DNA of 11,818 nt from Pseudomonadota bacterium (GTDB taxonomy: Bacteria > Pseudomonadota > Gammaproteobacteria > Burkholderiales > Burkholderiaceae_D). Shown piece after piece: positions 1 to 7,451 of the stretch; the first letter of the stretch is position 1; each line of letters opens with the position of its first letter. The DNA is taken from the NCBI GenBank assembly GCA_023420795.1, contig JAEZVM010000052.1, positions 1-11,818 on the forward strand. Direction: 5' to 3'. Both the position numbers and the translations under genes were made by a program. The notes below the pieces were generated by a model, which had not been told where the DNA came from, searched no databases, and saw nothing but the letters and a program-made list of their open reading frames with translations.

Positions 1-570
1 GCTCGCCAGTTGGGCGAGATTGCCGTTGGCATGCGCTTGTCTCAGTGTGGCAATCCGCAGCGGCGTGTCGGTGCGATATAGCGCTGACAGTTCGGCAAAA
101 TCGGCGCCGAACATCCGCCGCACCGTAGCCAGTTCGTCCTTGCCGGCGTCCATCGATACGGCGTCGCCGATCGCAGGCGAAGGCAGCCAGCGTGCCAGCA
201 CATCGGCCAGGATTTGCGGCCGCAGCGGCTTCTGCAGGAAGGCATCCATGCCGACGCTCAGGCAGCGCTCCCTTTCCTCATCGCCGGCGCTCAGCGCGAT
301 GATCGGCGTGTGCCGCGCGGCTCCTTCCATTGCGCGGATTCGTTGCGTCGCCTGGTAGCCGTCCACTCCTGGCATCTCGCAATCCATCAGCACCAAGTCA
401 TAAGCGGCCGCGCAATGCCTGTCGATCGCCTCCTGCCCGTCGCGTGCCGGATCTGCGGCGTAGCCAAGTTTTTCCAGTATGCGCAGCGCCACTTCCAGAT
501 TGACCGGATTGTCTTCGGCTACCAGGATGCGCGCGCCGGCCGGCATTTTTTTATCGTGATGGGAATGCAT
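1..570 (-). CDS. Receiver (REC) plus HPt response regulator, partial at left edge
   Basis: Reading the minus strand from an ATG at 570, the frame stays open for 190 codons to the window edge, so the C-terminus is missing. Residues about 13-128 form a receiver domain. It starts ARILVAEDNPVNLEVALRIL, with acidic E19/D20, phosphoacceptor D63 in LMDCEMPG, switch residue S94 in IIALSA, and K114 in QKPL. Residues about 145-190 look like the first helices of an HPt phosphotransfer domain (FGADFAELSALY, then a run ending AHANGNLAQLAS). The expected phospho-histidine helix lies beyond the edge. The family passes phosphate between a hybrid kinase and a final regulator. A stop codon two codons upstream (574-576) shows it is not simply the tail of a longer kinase. 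An AGGAGAG run lies about 17-20 bases upstream, too far for an ideal ribosome site, and M9 is an alternative start. Cytoplasmic; its partner kinase is not in view. Confidence 0.85.
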   Translation of the reverse strand, partial: MHSHHDKKMPAGARILVAEDNPVNLEVALRILEKLGYAADPARDGQEAIDRHCAAAYDLVLMDCEMPGVDGYQATQRIRAMEGAARHTPIIALSAGDEERERCLSVGMDAFLQKPLRPQILADVLARWLPSPAIGDAVSMDAGKDELATVRRMFGADFAELSALYRTDTPLRIATLRQAHANGNLAQLAS

Positions 571-781
571 GGCTTATTTCTCATCTCTCCTCAGGCGGAA
601 GGATAAGACGGATTCCATGCAATGCGGCTCCGTTGGCACGCAATTTCATGAAATGGCGACGGTTTTCCCGTTTGTTCCCGAGCTTGTTTGCCGACTGCGC
701 CTTGATAATGCAGATTAGGAAATTCCGGCTTCATTGAATAAATAACAACCTGCCGGGATCATTCATTCCGCGGGAGCACAT
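571..781. promoter_or_regulatory. Divergent intergenic region with a 12-bp perfect palindrome
   Basis: This 211-base gap separates the leftward REC-HPt gene from the rightward coiled-coil gene and must hold both promoters. Bases 643-654 read ATTTCATGAAAT, a perfect 12-bp palindrome and so a candidate operator for a dimeric regulator. For the rightward gene, GATAAT at 704-709 is a good -10 hexamer, but no convincing -35 lies 16-18 bases upstream. The downstream gene has a GGGAG ribosome site at 772-776. No leftward promoter stands out. Operator and promoter roles are inference from position and symmetry. Confidence 0.35.
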
Positions 782-3700
782 ATGGACAAGAATCAGGCGC
801 GAAACAACTCCGGCCAGGGCAACGCCTTGCAGGACGAGGACATTGATGGCGGCATGACGGTCGAGAAGGATGCGGCCGGCCGGAGCGCTGGCGCCATCGA
901 TCTGAAGGCGATCCGCGAGGCGATCGCCCGCGTCGAAGCCGAAGCCAAGGCCACTGTCGCCGCCGAGAATCGCGCCCATGCGGAAGCACGCGCCCGCGCG
1001 CTGGCGGAAGACCGCGCCCGTCTGGAAGCTGCCGCTGCTGCCGAGGCTTATCAGAAGGCCAAGGCTAACGAGGAGGCGATCGAAGCCACCCGCGAGCGCC
1101 TTGAAGCGGAACGCATCGCGCGGGAAGCCAGCGAAGCGCGTGCCGAAGCCGTCAAGAAGGAAGTGGCTGAATTGCGTGCTCGCACGGAAGCCGAGGCAGA
1201 GGCTAAGCGTGCCGCCGAAGAGCGTGCGCGCGCCGAAGAAGAAGCGCGCAAACGTGCCGCCGAACAGATTGCTTCCGAAAACGAACTGGGTGCTCGCGCT
1301 GCCGAGGCGGCGGAAGCGCTGGCAAAGGAAACTGAAGTGGCGCGCTGGCAGGCCGCTCAGCGGATTGCCGCTACACAGGCAGCGAAGCTGGAGGTTGAGG
1401 CCCGCGCCCGCGCCGACGCCCGCATTGCGGAGATTGCGCGCGAGCAGGAGCGTCGCGAGAAAGAGGCGCGTCAGTCTGCGGAGACACTGGCAAAGGCACG
1501 ACAGGAAGCGCTTGAGCTTGAACGTGAGCGTGAGCGTGCCGAGGCGCTGGCATTGCAGGCCGCGCTGGCCCGCGCGCCCGCCGAAGTGCGCGCCTGCGAA
1601 GAGGCGCGCGCCCGCGAGATCACCGAACAGGAGCAGGCGGCTGCCGCGCAGGCGCGCATCGAACTGGAACGCAAGGCGGCCGAATCGCTGCAACTGCGCC
1701 TGCAGGCGGAAGTCGAACTGCGGGAAGCCGCCGCCCGCCGCGAGCATGCGGAAAGCGTCGCCGCCAGTGCCGCACAGGCGCGACGCGACGCCGAGGAACG
1801 CATCCGCGCCGCCACCGAGGCGCGCATCCAGACCGAACGCGAACTGCAGGCCATCGCCTTGTCCCGCGTCGAGGCGGAACACGAGGCTGCGCTGCAGGGG
1901 CGCGCCCGCATCGTTGCCGAGAACGATGCCGTCAAGAGAGCGCGCGAGCGTGCCGAAACGGAGCAGCAGGCTGCGGAAGCGGCAAAGGCCCGCGCTGCGG
2001 AGGAATCGCGCATCAAGGAACTGGCGGAGAAGCGTCTCGAACAGGAGCGCGCCGCCGCCGCCCATGCAGCGCAACAGGCGGCTGCCGAGCAGGAAGCCTA
2101 TGCGAAGGCGGCCGAACATGCCGACCTGCAGCGCCAGACGGCCGAACTGGCCGCTGCCAAGGCACGCGAGGCGATGGAGTGCGCGCGCTTAGAGCATGAG
2201 CGCGCCATCGCCGAACAGCAGGCTGTAGCCGCGCTGCAGGAAAAGATGCGCGTCGAGGAAGCAGCGATCGCGGAAGCCCAGGCTCGTGCCGAAGCCGAAC
2301 AGGAGCATGCGAGCCTGCTGCAAATGCAGGAGCAGGCCGAACATACGGCGCGTGTCGCCAAGGAAGAAGAGAGCGCCGCTGCCAAGCTGGCGCTTGCCAA
2401 GGCGATCGAAAGCGCGAATGCGCACCGGGAAGCGGCGCAGGCCGCGATTCAGAAGGCGCGCGAAGCGGTGGAGCTGGAGCGGCTGGAACGCCAGCGCGCC
2501 AGCGACGAACAACAGGCGCTAGCAAAGCTGCAGCAAAAGGCAGAACTGGAGCGCCAGCGTGCCGAAGCCGCGCAGCAGAAGCTGGCGGCGGAGCAGGCCG
2601 CATGCGAGGAAGCGCAGGCGCGCATCGATGCGGAACGTGAGCAGGCTGCGGCGCTGCGCGCGCAGGAAGAAGCGGATCGCGCGCTGCGCGCCGCAATGGA
2701 GGCGGAATCCACCGCCGCAAGACACCACGCGGAACAGACAAAGGCGGCCGCCGACCTGCAGCGCAAGACGGCGCAGGCTGCATTGCTGAAGGCGCGCGAG
2801 GCAACGGAGCTGGCGCGTATCGAGCGTGCCCGCGCCAGTGCCGAAGAGCAGGCCGTGCAGGCACTGCAGCAAAGGCAGGAAGCGGAAGAGGCGGCGCGCG
2901 CCGAAGCGGAAGCACGCGCCCGCGCCGAGCAGGAGCAGGTGGAACTGCTGCGTGCGCGCGAGCAGGAAGACCTGCAGTTGCGCATCGCCATAGAAGCACG
3001 GTCGGAAGCCGAAAGGCAGCAGCTGGAGCAGCTTGCGCAACAGGCGGAAATGGAGCGCCAGGCTGCCGCCGCGGCGGAAATGAAGGCCAGCGAGGCGACC
3101 GAGCTGGCGCGGGTCCAGCAGGAGCGTGTTGCTGCCGAGTTGCAGGCGTTGCAGGCAGTGCAGGAAAAGCTGGCGGCGGAAAAGCAGATGCTCGTCGAGG
3201 CCGAGGCGCGCGCTAAAGCCGAGCAGGAACAGGCGCAGATGCTGCTGGAGCGAGAGCAGGCGGAACGTAGCGCACGCGAAGCAATCGAGGAAAAGCGCGC
3301 GGCGGAAAAGCAGTTGCTCGAAAAGGCTGTCGAACAGGCAGAGCTGCGGCGAAAGGTGGCTCAGATCGCCATCGAAAAGGCGCGCCAGGCTATTGAACTG
3401 GCTGCAGCCGAACGCGATCGCGCCGAGTCGGAACAGAAGACGCTGGCGGCGATGCAGGAAAAGGTGCAGGCCGAACGCGATCGCGTCGCAGCCGAGCAGA
3501 GCGCGCTGGCGGCGACCGAGGAAAAACTGGCTGCGGAAAAGAATGCGTGCGCCGATGCACAGGCGCGTGCCGCGATCGAGATCGAGCAGGTGCATGTCAT
3601 GCGTGCGCGCGAGCGCGCCGAGCGTGATGCACGGCTTGCCACCGAAGCGATTGCGGCCGCCGAGAAGCAGTTCCTGGAAAAGGCCGTCGAACAGGCGCAG

Positions 3701-4507
3701 CTGCAGATGCAGGCAGCCCAGGCCGCCGAGACAAAGGCGCGGGATGCGATCGAACTGGCGCGCATCGAGAGCGAGCGCGCCCGGGCAGAGCAACAGGTGC
3801 TGGAAGCGATACAGGAAAAGCTGCATGCCGAAGAAACCGCACGTGCCGATGCCGAGCAGCGGGCGGCAGCCGAGCGCGAAGCGGCTGATCTGGCCGTCGA
3901 GCGCATGGCCGCGGAACAGGAGGCGAGAGCGGCGGAAGAAGCGCGCGTTGCCGCCGAACGCAGCGCGCTGGAGGCGGCACGCAGGCAGAAGGAATCGATG
4001 GATGCAGCGGTACAGCAGGCAGACGAGCTGCGTGCCAGATACGAGCGTGAACAGGAAGATGCACGCGTAATCGCCCTCGACCTGTTGGAGCGCATGACGC
4101 AGGACATCGAAGCGCTGGGCGAGTGGCGCGAACGCGCACAGGCGGTGCTGGCGGATTCGCCGGTGCCTGCGGTCAGGAGCAGGGCCGTCAAGCGCCCGCT
4201 GGTGGCGCTGCTGGGCGGCGCTGCGTTTGCCGCAGGCGTGGCCGCGGCCACTGTCTGGATGACGCAGTTGCCGCAGGCTCCGCAGTCGTCGCAGTTGCGT
4301 GCAGTCGCGACCCAGCCGGCGCCGGTGATGGTGGCGGCAGCGCCGGCGATGCAGGCAAGCGCAGCGTCGGGCGCCTCGGCAGACGCCGGGCAAACTCCGA
4401 CCGATGCGACGATTCCATCAAAACTGCAGTTGTCTTATCAACTGGCGAACGAACTACCGCAGGCAAAGGCCGATCTGCCTGCGCAGGCGGCGCAAGCAGA
4501 AGAATAA
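782..4507 (+). CDS. Giant coiled-coil membrane-anchored protein with ~98-residue repeats
   Basis: 1241 residues, with start ATG 782 supported by GGGAG five bases upstream. After a short acidic and polar head (1-38), residues about 40-1130 are almost unbroken Ala/Glu/Arg/Gln/Lys helix with heptad character and no proline except one around residue 265. Six related units begin at residues 448, 546, 658, 756, 854 and 973, sharing a core like KAREAxELARIExERAxAEQQAL. A basic KRP precedes one hydrophobic segment at about 1140-1160 (LVALLGGAAFAAGVAAATVW). A roughly 80-residue Ala/Pro/Gln-rich tail follows. The charge pattern puts the long rod in the cytoplasm and the tail in the periplasm. Fully helical, the rod would be on the order of 160 nm. 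Automated annotation might call it TolA-like, but TolA's order is the reverse (membrane segment first). A structural, scaffold or cytoskeleton-like role is inference; I do not recognise a named family. Confidence 0.9.
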   Translation: MDKNQARNNSGQGNALQDEDIDGGMTVEKDAAGRSAGAIDLKAIREAIARVEAEAKATVAAENRAHAEARARALAEDRARLEAAAAAEAYQKAKANEEAIEATRERLEAERIAREASEARAEAVKKEVAELRARTEAEAEAKRAAEERARAEEEARKRAAEQIASENELGARAAEAAEALAKETEVARWQAAQRIAATQAAKLEVEARARADARIAEIAREQERREKEARQSAETLAKARQEALELERERERAEALALQAALARAPAEVRACEEARAREITEQEQAAAAQARIELERKAAESLQLRLQAEVELREAAARREHAESVAASAAQARRDAEERIRAATEARIQTERELQAIALSRVEAEHEAALQGRARIVAENDAVKRARERAETEQQAAEAAKARAAEESRIKELAEKRLEQERAAAAHAAQQAAAEQEAYAKAAEHADLQRQTAELAAAKAREAMECARLEHERAIAEQQAVAALQEKMRVEEAAIAEAQARAEAEQEHASLLQMQEQAEHTARVAKEEESAAAKLALAKAIESANAHREAAQAAIQKAREAVELERLERQRASDEQQALAKLQQKAELERQRAEAAQQKLAAEQAACEEAQARIDAEREQAAALRAQEEADRALRAAMEAESTAARHHAEQTKAAADLQRKTAQAALLKAREATELARIERARASAEEQAVQALQQRQEAEEAARAEAEARARAEQEQVELLRAREQEDLQLRIAIEARSEAERQQLEQLAQQAEMERQAAAAAEMKASEATELARVQQERVAAELQALQAVQEKLAAEKQMLVEAEARAKAEQEQAQMLLEREQAERSAREAIEEKRAAEKQLLEKAVEQAELRRKVAQIAIEKARQAIELAAAERDRAESEQKTLAAMQEKVQAERDRVAAEQSALAATEEKLAAEKNACADAQARAAIEIEQVHVMRARERAERDARLATEAIAAAEKQFLEKAVEQAQLQMQAAQAAETKARDAIELARIESERARAEQQVLEAIQEKLHAEETARADAEQRAAAEREAADLAVERMAAEQEARAAEEARVAAERSALEAARRQKESMDAAVQQADELRARYEREQEDARVIALDLLERMTQDIEALGEWRERAQAVLADSPVPAVRSRAVKRPLVALLGGAAFAAGVAAATVWMTQLPQAPQSSQLRAVATQPAPVMVAAAPAMQASAASGASADAGQTPTDATIPSKLQLSYQLANELPQAKADLPAQAAQAEE
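2123..4021 (+). repeat. Six tandem coiled-coil units inside the giant protein
   Basis: Units start at bases 2123, 2417, 2753, 3047, 3341 and 3698, giving lengths of 98, 112, 98, 98, 119 and 108 residues. Units 1, 3 and 4 are exactly 98 (14 heptads). Unit 2 carries 14 extra residues and unit 5 carries 21, both whole heptads, placed just before the shared EKLAAE/QKLAAE segment. Only the last, degenerate unit breaks the rule. The ends of units 4 and 5 both read LLEKAVEQA or FLEKAVEQA and stay alike at DNA level. This points to internal duplication, with length changes kept in register. Confidence 0.8.
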
Positions 4508-4515
4508 GACGCCGA

Positions 4516-4548
4516 CGCCGGGGCGGCATATCTATGCTGCCACCGGCG
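4516..4548 (+). terminator. Strong hairpin after the coiled-coil gene, no T-tract
   Basis: CGCCGG (4516-4521) pairs with CCGGCG (4543-4548), and GGCGGCAT (4522-4529) pairs with ATGCTGCC (4534-4541) with one G-T wobble. A42 is bulged and the loop is ATCT. The 14-bp stem starts eight bases after the stop codon. No run of T follows, so it may be an mRNA 3'-end stabiliser or a weak or partner-dependent stop rather than a classical intrinsic terminator. Confidence 0.5.
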
Positions 4549-4633
4549 CATGACATCTTCGCAATGTCCGCCGATACCTCTTGTCCCGCTTCTTCCGGCA
4601 CCCTTGCCGCACTGGCAAGCACAGCCTCCCAAA

Positions 4634-4662
4634 TGGTCAATTCAGCCCGGGGAGGTTAGAAT
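4634..4662 (+). promoter_or_regulatory. Candidate sigma-70 promoter for the TPR/L,D-transpeptidase pair
   Basis: TGGTCA (4634-4639) and TAGAAT (4657-4662) are separated by 17 bases, matching consensus at four and five of six positions. They lie 77 bases upstream of the TPR gene. Initiation would fall near 4669, inside the inverted repeat that follows. Confidence 0.4.
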
Positions 4663-4664
4663 GC

Positions 4665-4682
4665 ACGGGTTTGAAAACCCGT
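4665..4682. repeat. Perfect inverted repeat at the presumed transcription start
   Basis: ACGGGTTTGAAAACCCGT has 8-base perfect arms around GA. In RNA it would give a 7-bp stem with a TGAA tetraloop at the very 5' end of the leader. It could be an operator or a 5' stabilising hairpin. It resembles a tRNA anticodon arm, but the loop would be eight bases and no other tRNA arms are present. Confidence 0.5.
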
Positions 4683-4738
4683 TCATCGGTCCGGCAGCAC
4701 AAGCTTCCTAGTCCCTTGTTACGAATCCGATAGCAACC

Positions 4739-5917
4739 ATGATTTCCACTCCGCGCCGCATGACCCATACCCGTTTGCGCTCCGCACTGAACAGGACCGC
4801 TGCATTGTCAGGCCTGCTGGCGGCACTGTTTGCCGCGCCTGCCTTCGCAGACGATCTTGCCGATGTCGGCAAGCTGATGCGCGCCGGCCAGCATGCCGAA
4901 GCATTGAACAGGGCGGATGCATTCCTGCGCAAGAATCCGCGCGATGCGCAGATGCGGTTCATGAAAGGCGTGATCCTCACCGAGCAGAACAAGTCATCGG
5001 AAGCGATTGCAATCTTTACCAAGCTGACCGAGGATTTCCCCAGCCTGCCGGAGCCGTACAACAATCTCGCTGTGCTGTATGCGGCGGCGGGCCAGTATGA
5101 CAAGGCGCGCAGCGCGCTCGATGCGGCGATCCGCACCAATCCGAGCTATGCGACTGCCTATGAAAACCTCGGTGACGTCCACGCGAAGCTCGCCAGCCAG
5201 GCCTACGACAAGGCGCTGCAGCTCGACAGCGGCAATTCCGCGACCAAATCGAAACTGACGCTGGTCCGTTCGCTGGTCGGTAATACCAATGGCAGTGCCA
5301 ACACGAAGGTTGCCGCCGCTGCACCGGCGACGCCGGCACCAGCGCCTGTGGCACCGGTGGCACCCGTGGCGAAAGCACCGGAACCGGCAGCGCCGGCGGC
5401 CCCGGCCAAGCCGGCAGCCGCAGCACAGGCACCCGCAGCACCGGCTGCCGATACCAAGGTTGCCGCCGCCACGCCGCCCGCGCCTCCTGCGGCCAAGCCT
5501 GCACCCGCCGACAAGGTCGCTGCGGCAAAACCGGAACCGGCCAAGCCGGCAGCAAAGGCCGCCGCCAGCGACAGTGGTGAACGCGATGAGATTCTCGATG
5601 TCGTAAATGACTGGGCAAAGGCCTGGAGTTCGCGCGACGTGAAGGGCTATCTCGGCTATTACAGCGGTGATTTCCAGGTGCCCAACGGACAGGCGCGCAA
5701 GGCGTGGGAAGAAGAACGCCGCGCACGCATTGCCGGCAAGGGCCGCATCAACGTCAAGGTCGAGGCACCGCAGGTCAGCGTCAACGGCAATACGGCAACG
5801 GTCAAATTCCGGCAGGTGTATGTATCCGACCGATTGACCGCGAATACGCGCAAGACGCTGGTGCTCGGAAAGCAGGGCGGCAAGTGGAGAATCAAGCAGG
5901 AGAATACGGGTAGCTGA
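4739..5917 (+). CDS. Exported TPR protein with C-terminal NTF2-like domain
   Basis: 392 residues. The N-terminus is a signal peptide: basic MISTPRRMTHTRLR, a hydrophobic core ALSGLLAALFAA, and likely cleavage after AFA at residue 37. TPR-like helix pairs occupy about 39-70, 71-104 and 106-138. A shortened fourth (about 140-165, YENLGDVHAKLASQAYDKAL) lacks the turn between its helices. Residues about 176-278 are an Ala/Pro/Lys linker suited to spanning the periplasm or peptidoglycan. Residues about 280-392 form an NTF2/SnoaL-like domain (DWAKAWSSRDVKGYLGYYSG, ending WRIKQENTGS), related in plan to the one closing the next protein. The stop overlaps the next ATG by one base (TGATG), so the two are translationally coupled and probably partners in peptidoglycan work. 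The start is uncertain: neither M1 nor M8 has a clear ribosome site. TPRs suggest protein-protein docking, with no catalytic motif seen. Confidence 0.88.
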   Translation: MISTPRRMTHTRLRSALNRTAALSGLLAALFAAPAFADDLADVGKLMRAGQHAEALNRADAFLRKNPRDAQMRFMKGVILTEQNKSSEAIAIFTKLTEDFPSLPEPYNNLAVLYAAAGQYDKARSALDAAIRTNPSYATAYENLGDVHAKLASQAYDKALQLDSGNSATKSKLTLVRSLVGNTNGSANTKVAAAAPATPAPAPVAPVAPVAKAPEPAAPAAPAKPAAAAQAPAAPAADTKVAAATPPAPPAAKPAPADKVAAAKPEPAKPAAKAAASDSGERDEILDVVNDWAKAWSSRDVKGYLGYYSGDFQVPNGQARKAWEEERRARIAGKGRINVKVEAPQVSVNGNTATVKFRQVYVSDRLTANTRKTLVLGKQGGKWRIKQENTGS

Positions 5918-7179
5918 TGTTGCGCTTCCAATCAACTTATCGCCGGACAAATACCCACTCCAAGCGCGTCCTGTTCCTGGGGCTGTCATGGCTGCTGGCC
6001 GCAGGCAGCTGGGCCGCGCCTTCCGCTGTTGATGCCAGGCTCTCGCCGGCGACTGCTCAGGCGATCGCCGCGGCCAGCAAGCCCGATCCGGAAGTGCTTC
6101 TGATCGGGGTCTATCAGGAATTGGGTGCGAACAACCTGCGCAAGGCACTGGAGAAAGCCGATGCGCTGGTCGAGGCATATCCGAATTTCCGCTTGGGCCA
6201 CCTGATCCGCGGCGACCTGCTGCTGATGCATTCGCGCCCGGTGACGACGCTCGGCGCCGTTAACGGCCCGGAAGACAAGCTCAGAAACCTGCGTGAAGAA
6301 GCGATGGTGCGGCTGAAATCGCTGCAGGAACGGCCCGGTCCCGGCATGATCCCGCGCCTGGTGCTGCAAATGCGCGATGACCAGAAGCATGTGCTGCTGG
6401 TCGATGCGAAGCGCTCGCGGCTGTACATGTACGAGAACAAGGGCGGCGAGCTGAAATTCCTCTCGGACTATTACATCAGCCAGGGCAAGCTCGGCGTCAA
6501 CAAGCTCAAGGAAGGCGACCAGAGAACGCCGATCGGCATCTATTACATCACCAGCCACCTGCCGGGAGCGCGGCTGCCGGATTTCTACGGCTCTGGCGCG
6601 TTGCCGATCAATTACCCGAACGAGTGGGACAAGCTCAACGGCCGCAGCGGCTCCGGCATCTGGCTGCACGGCGTGCCGTCGGACAGTTTCAGCCGTCCGC
6701 CGCTGTCGTCCGACGGCTGTGTGGTGCTGACCAACCAGGATTTGTACAAGCTCGCCACTTCGGTGGAAGTCGGCAAGACGCCGGTCGTCATCAGCGAGAG
6801 CATTGAATTCGTCACCAAGGCCAAGTGGGAAAATGACCGCAACCTGGCCGCGCGGCTGATTGATGGCTGGCGACGCGATGTCGAGAGCCTCAACCCGCAG
6901 CGCCTGATGGCGAATTACTCAAGAAACTTCAAGTCGGATCGCGGCGAAGATCTCTCGACATGGGTGGGCAAGCAGCAGCAGTCGGTGCGCGGTGTCAAGG
7001 AATTGTCGATTGCACTGCGCGACGCTACTCATTTCTTCTATCCTGGCCGCGACGACATGCTCGTCAGTACATTCACGCAGGAATCGCAGATCGGGAAGAG
7101 CAAGACCTCGATTCGCAAGCGCCAGTATTGGGCGAAAGAGGGCGTGCAATGGAAAATCGTTTATGAATTGATTCTCTGA
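5917..7179 (+). CDS. Periplasmic L,D-transpeptidase/carboxypeptidase (YkuD fold) with NTF2-like domain, Csd6-like
   Basis: 420 residues. A signal peptide lies at about 1-33 (LFLGLSWLLAAGSWA, likely cut before APSA). A helical N-terminal part (45-140) resembles a TPR pair. The YkuD catalytic domain spans about 145-295: it opens RLVLQMRDDQKHVLLVDAKR, runs through GDQRTPIGIYYI, and carries the active-site pair H251 (WLHGVPSDSF) and C268 (SSDGCVV). This is the HG...S-x-GC signature in which the cysteine attacks the meso-diaminopimelate bond of peptidoglycan tetrapeptides. Residues about 305-420 form an NTF2-like domain ending WKIVYELIL. YkuD followed by NTF2 is the layout of Helicobacter pylori Csd6, which trims peptide stems and sets cell curvature. 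Whether this enzyme crosslinks (3-3) or trims cannot be read from sequence. It is coupled to the TPR gene by a one-base overlap and ends before a strong terminator. Confidence 0.92.
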   Translation: MLRFQSTYRRTNTHSKRVLFLGLSWLLAAGSWAAPSAVDARLSPATAQAIAAASKPDPEVLLIGVYQELGANNLRKALEKADALVEAYPNFRLGHLIRGDLLLMHSRPVTTLGAVNGPEDKLRNLREEAMVRLKSLQERPGPGMIPRLVLQMRDDQKHVLLVDAKRSRLYMYENKGGELKFLSDYYISQGKLGVNKLKEGDQRTPIGIYYITSHLPGARLPDFYGSGALPINYPNEWDKLNGRSGSGIWLHGVPSDSFSRPPLSSDGCVVLTNQDLYKLATSVEVGKTPVVISESIEFVTKAKWENDRNLAARLIDGWRRDVESLNPQRLMANYSRNFKSDRGEDLSTWVGKQQQSVRGVKELSIALRDATHFFYPGRDDMLVSTFTQESQIGKSKTSIRKRQYWAKEGVQWKIVYELIL

Positions 7180-7201
7180 TTCCTGAACACTCCGCAAAAT
7201 T

Positions 7202-7233
7202 AAAACGGCCATCTTTCAACAGATGGCCGTTTT
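7202..7233 (+). terminator. Intrinsic terminator after the L,D-transpeptidase gene
   Basis: AAAACGGCCATCT (7202-7214) and AGATGGCCGTTTT (7221-7233) form a perfect 13-bp stem with loop TTCAAC. TTTTGCTTTTA follows the GC part of the stem. A mirrored A-run upstream would let it also stop leftward transcription. It closes the TPR/L,D-transpeptidase operon 22 bases after the stop codon. Confidence 0.92.
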
Positions 7234-7451
7234 GCTTTTATGCATATGAAATACGCAGCGATCCGGTTACGGCTGCATATGCGAAGGCAATAAAAAATGA
7301 TATTCCGCATATGTGACAGGAATCAAATAGCTTTCGGATTTCACCTGTTCTATGTGGAATGGGTTTTCCAGGCGGACTATCCTTTCAAGCTTAGCTCTTC
7401 TGCCAACGCCATCTGATTGCACAGGCAACCGGATGCCGAGGCCTGATCAAC
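7234..7451 (+). promoter_or_regulatory. Intergenic region with three evenly spaced GCATATG repeats
   Basis: This 218-base gap has no gene I can support. GCATATG occurs at 7242-7248, 7275-7281 and 7307-7313, so starts are 33 and 32 bases apart, about three helical turns. Each contains the palindrome CATATG. Position upstream of the zinc-ribbon gene makes them candidate regulator sites. I see no clear -35/-10 pair. The gene's possible ribosome site is GAGG at 7438-7441, ten bases before its ATG. Confidence 0.4.

Noticed and set aside
731..4393. Several long open frames opposite or overlapping the coiled-coil gene (for example minus 731-2119 and 2519-4393, plus 978-2192)
   Set aside because: The host gene is built from GAA/GCG/CGC/CAG-type codons, which give almost no stops in other frames. 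The alternative products are low-complexity Leu/Phe/Arg or Ser/Ala/Cys strings with no domain, and the sense frame has the heptads, repeats and membrane anchor.
4651..4702. tRNA-like anticodon arm around TTTGAAAACCC
   Set aside because: The loop would be eight bases rather than seven, and no acceptor stem, D arm or T arm can be paired around it.
4994..6178. Open minus-strand frame across the TPR and L,D-transpeptidase genes
   Set aside because: It is a shadow of the GC-rich sense genes. The Ala/Pro linker reads as Gly/Arg/Cys low complexity and no ribosome site or domain is seen.
7242..7313. CRISPR-like array
   Set aside because: The repeated unit is only seven bases with three copies, and the intervening sequence is not spacer-like.
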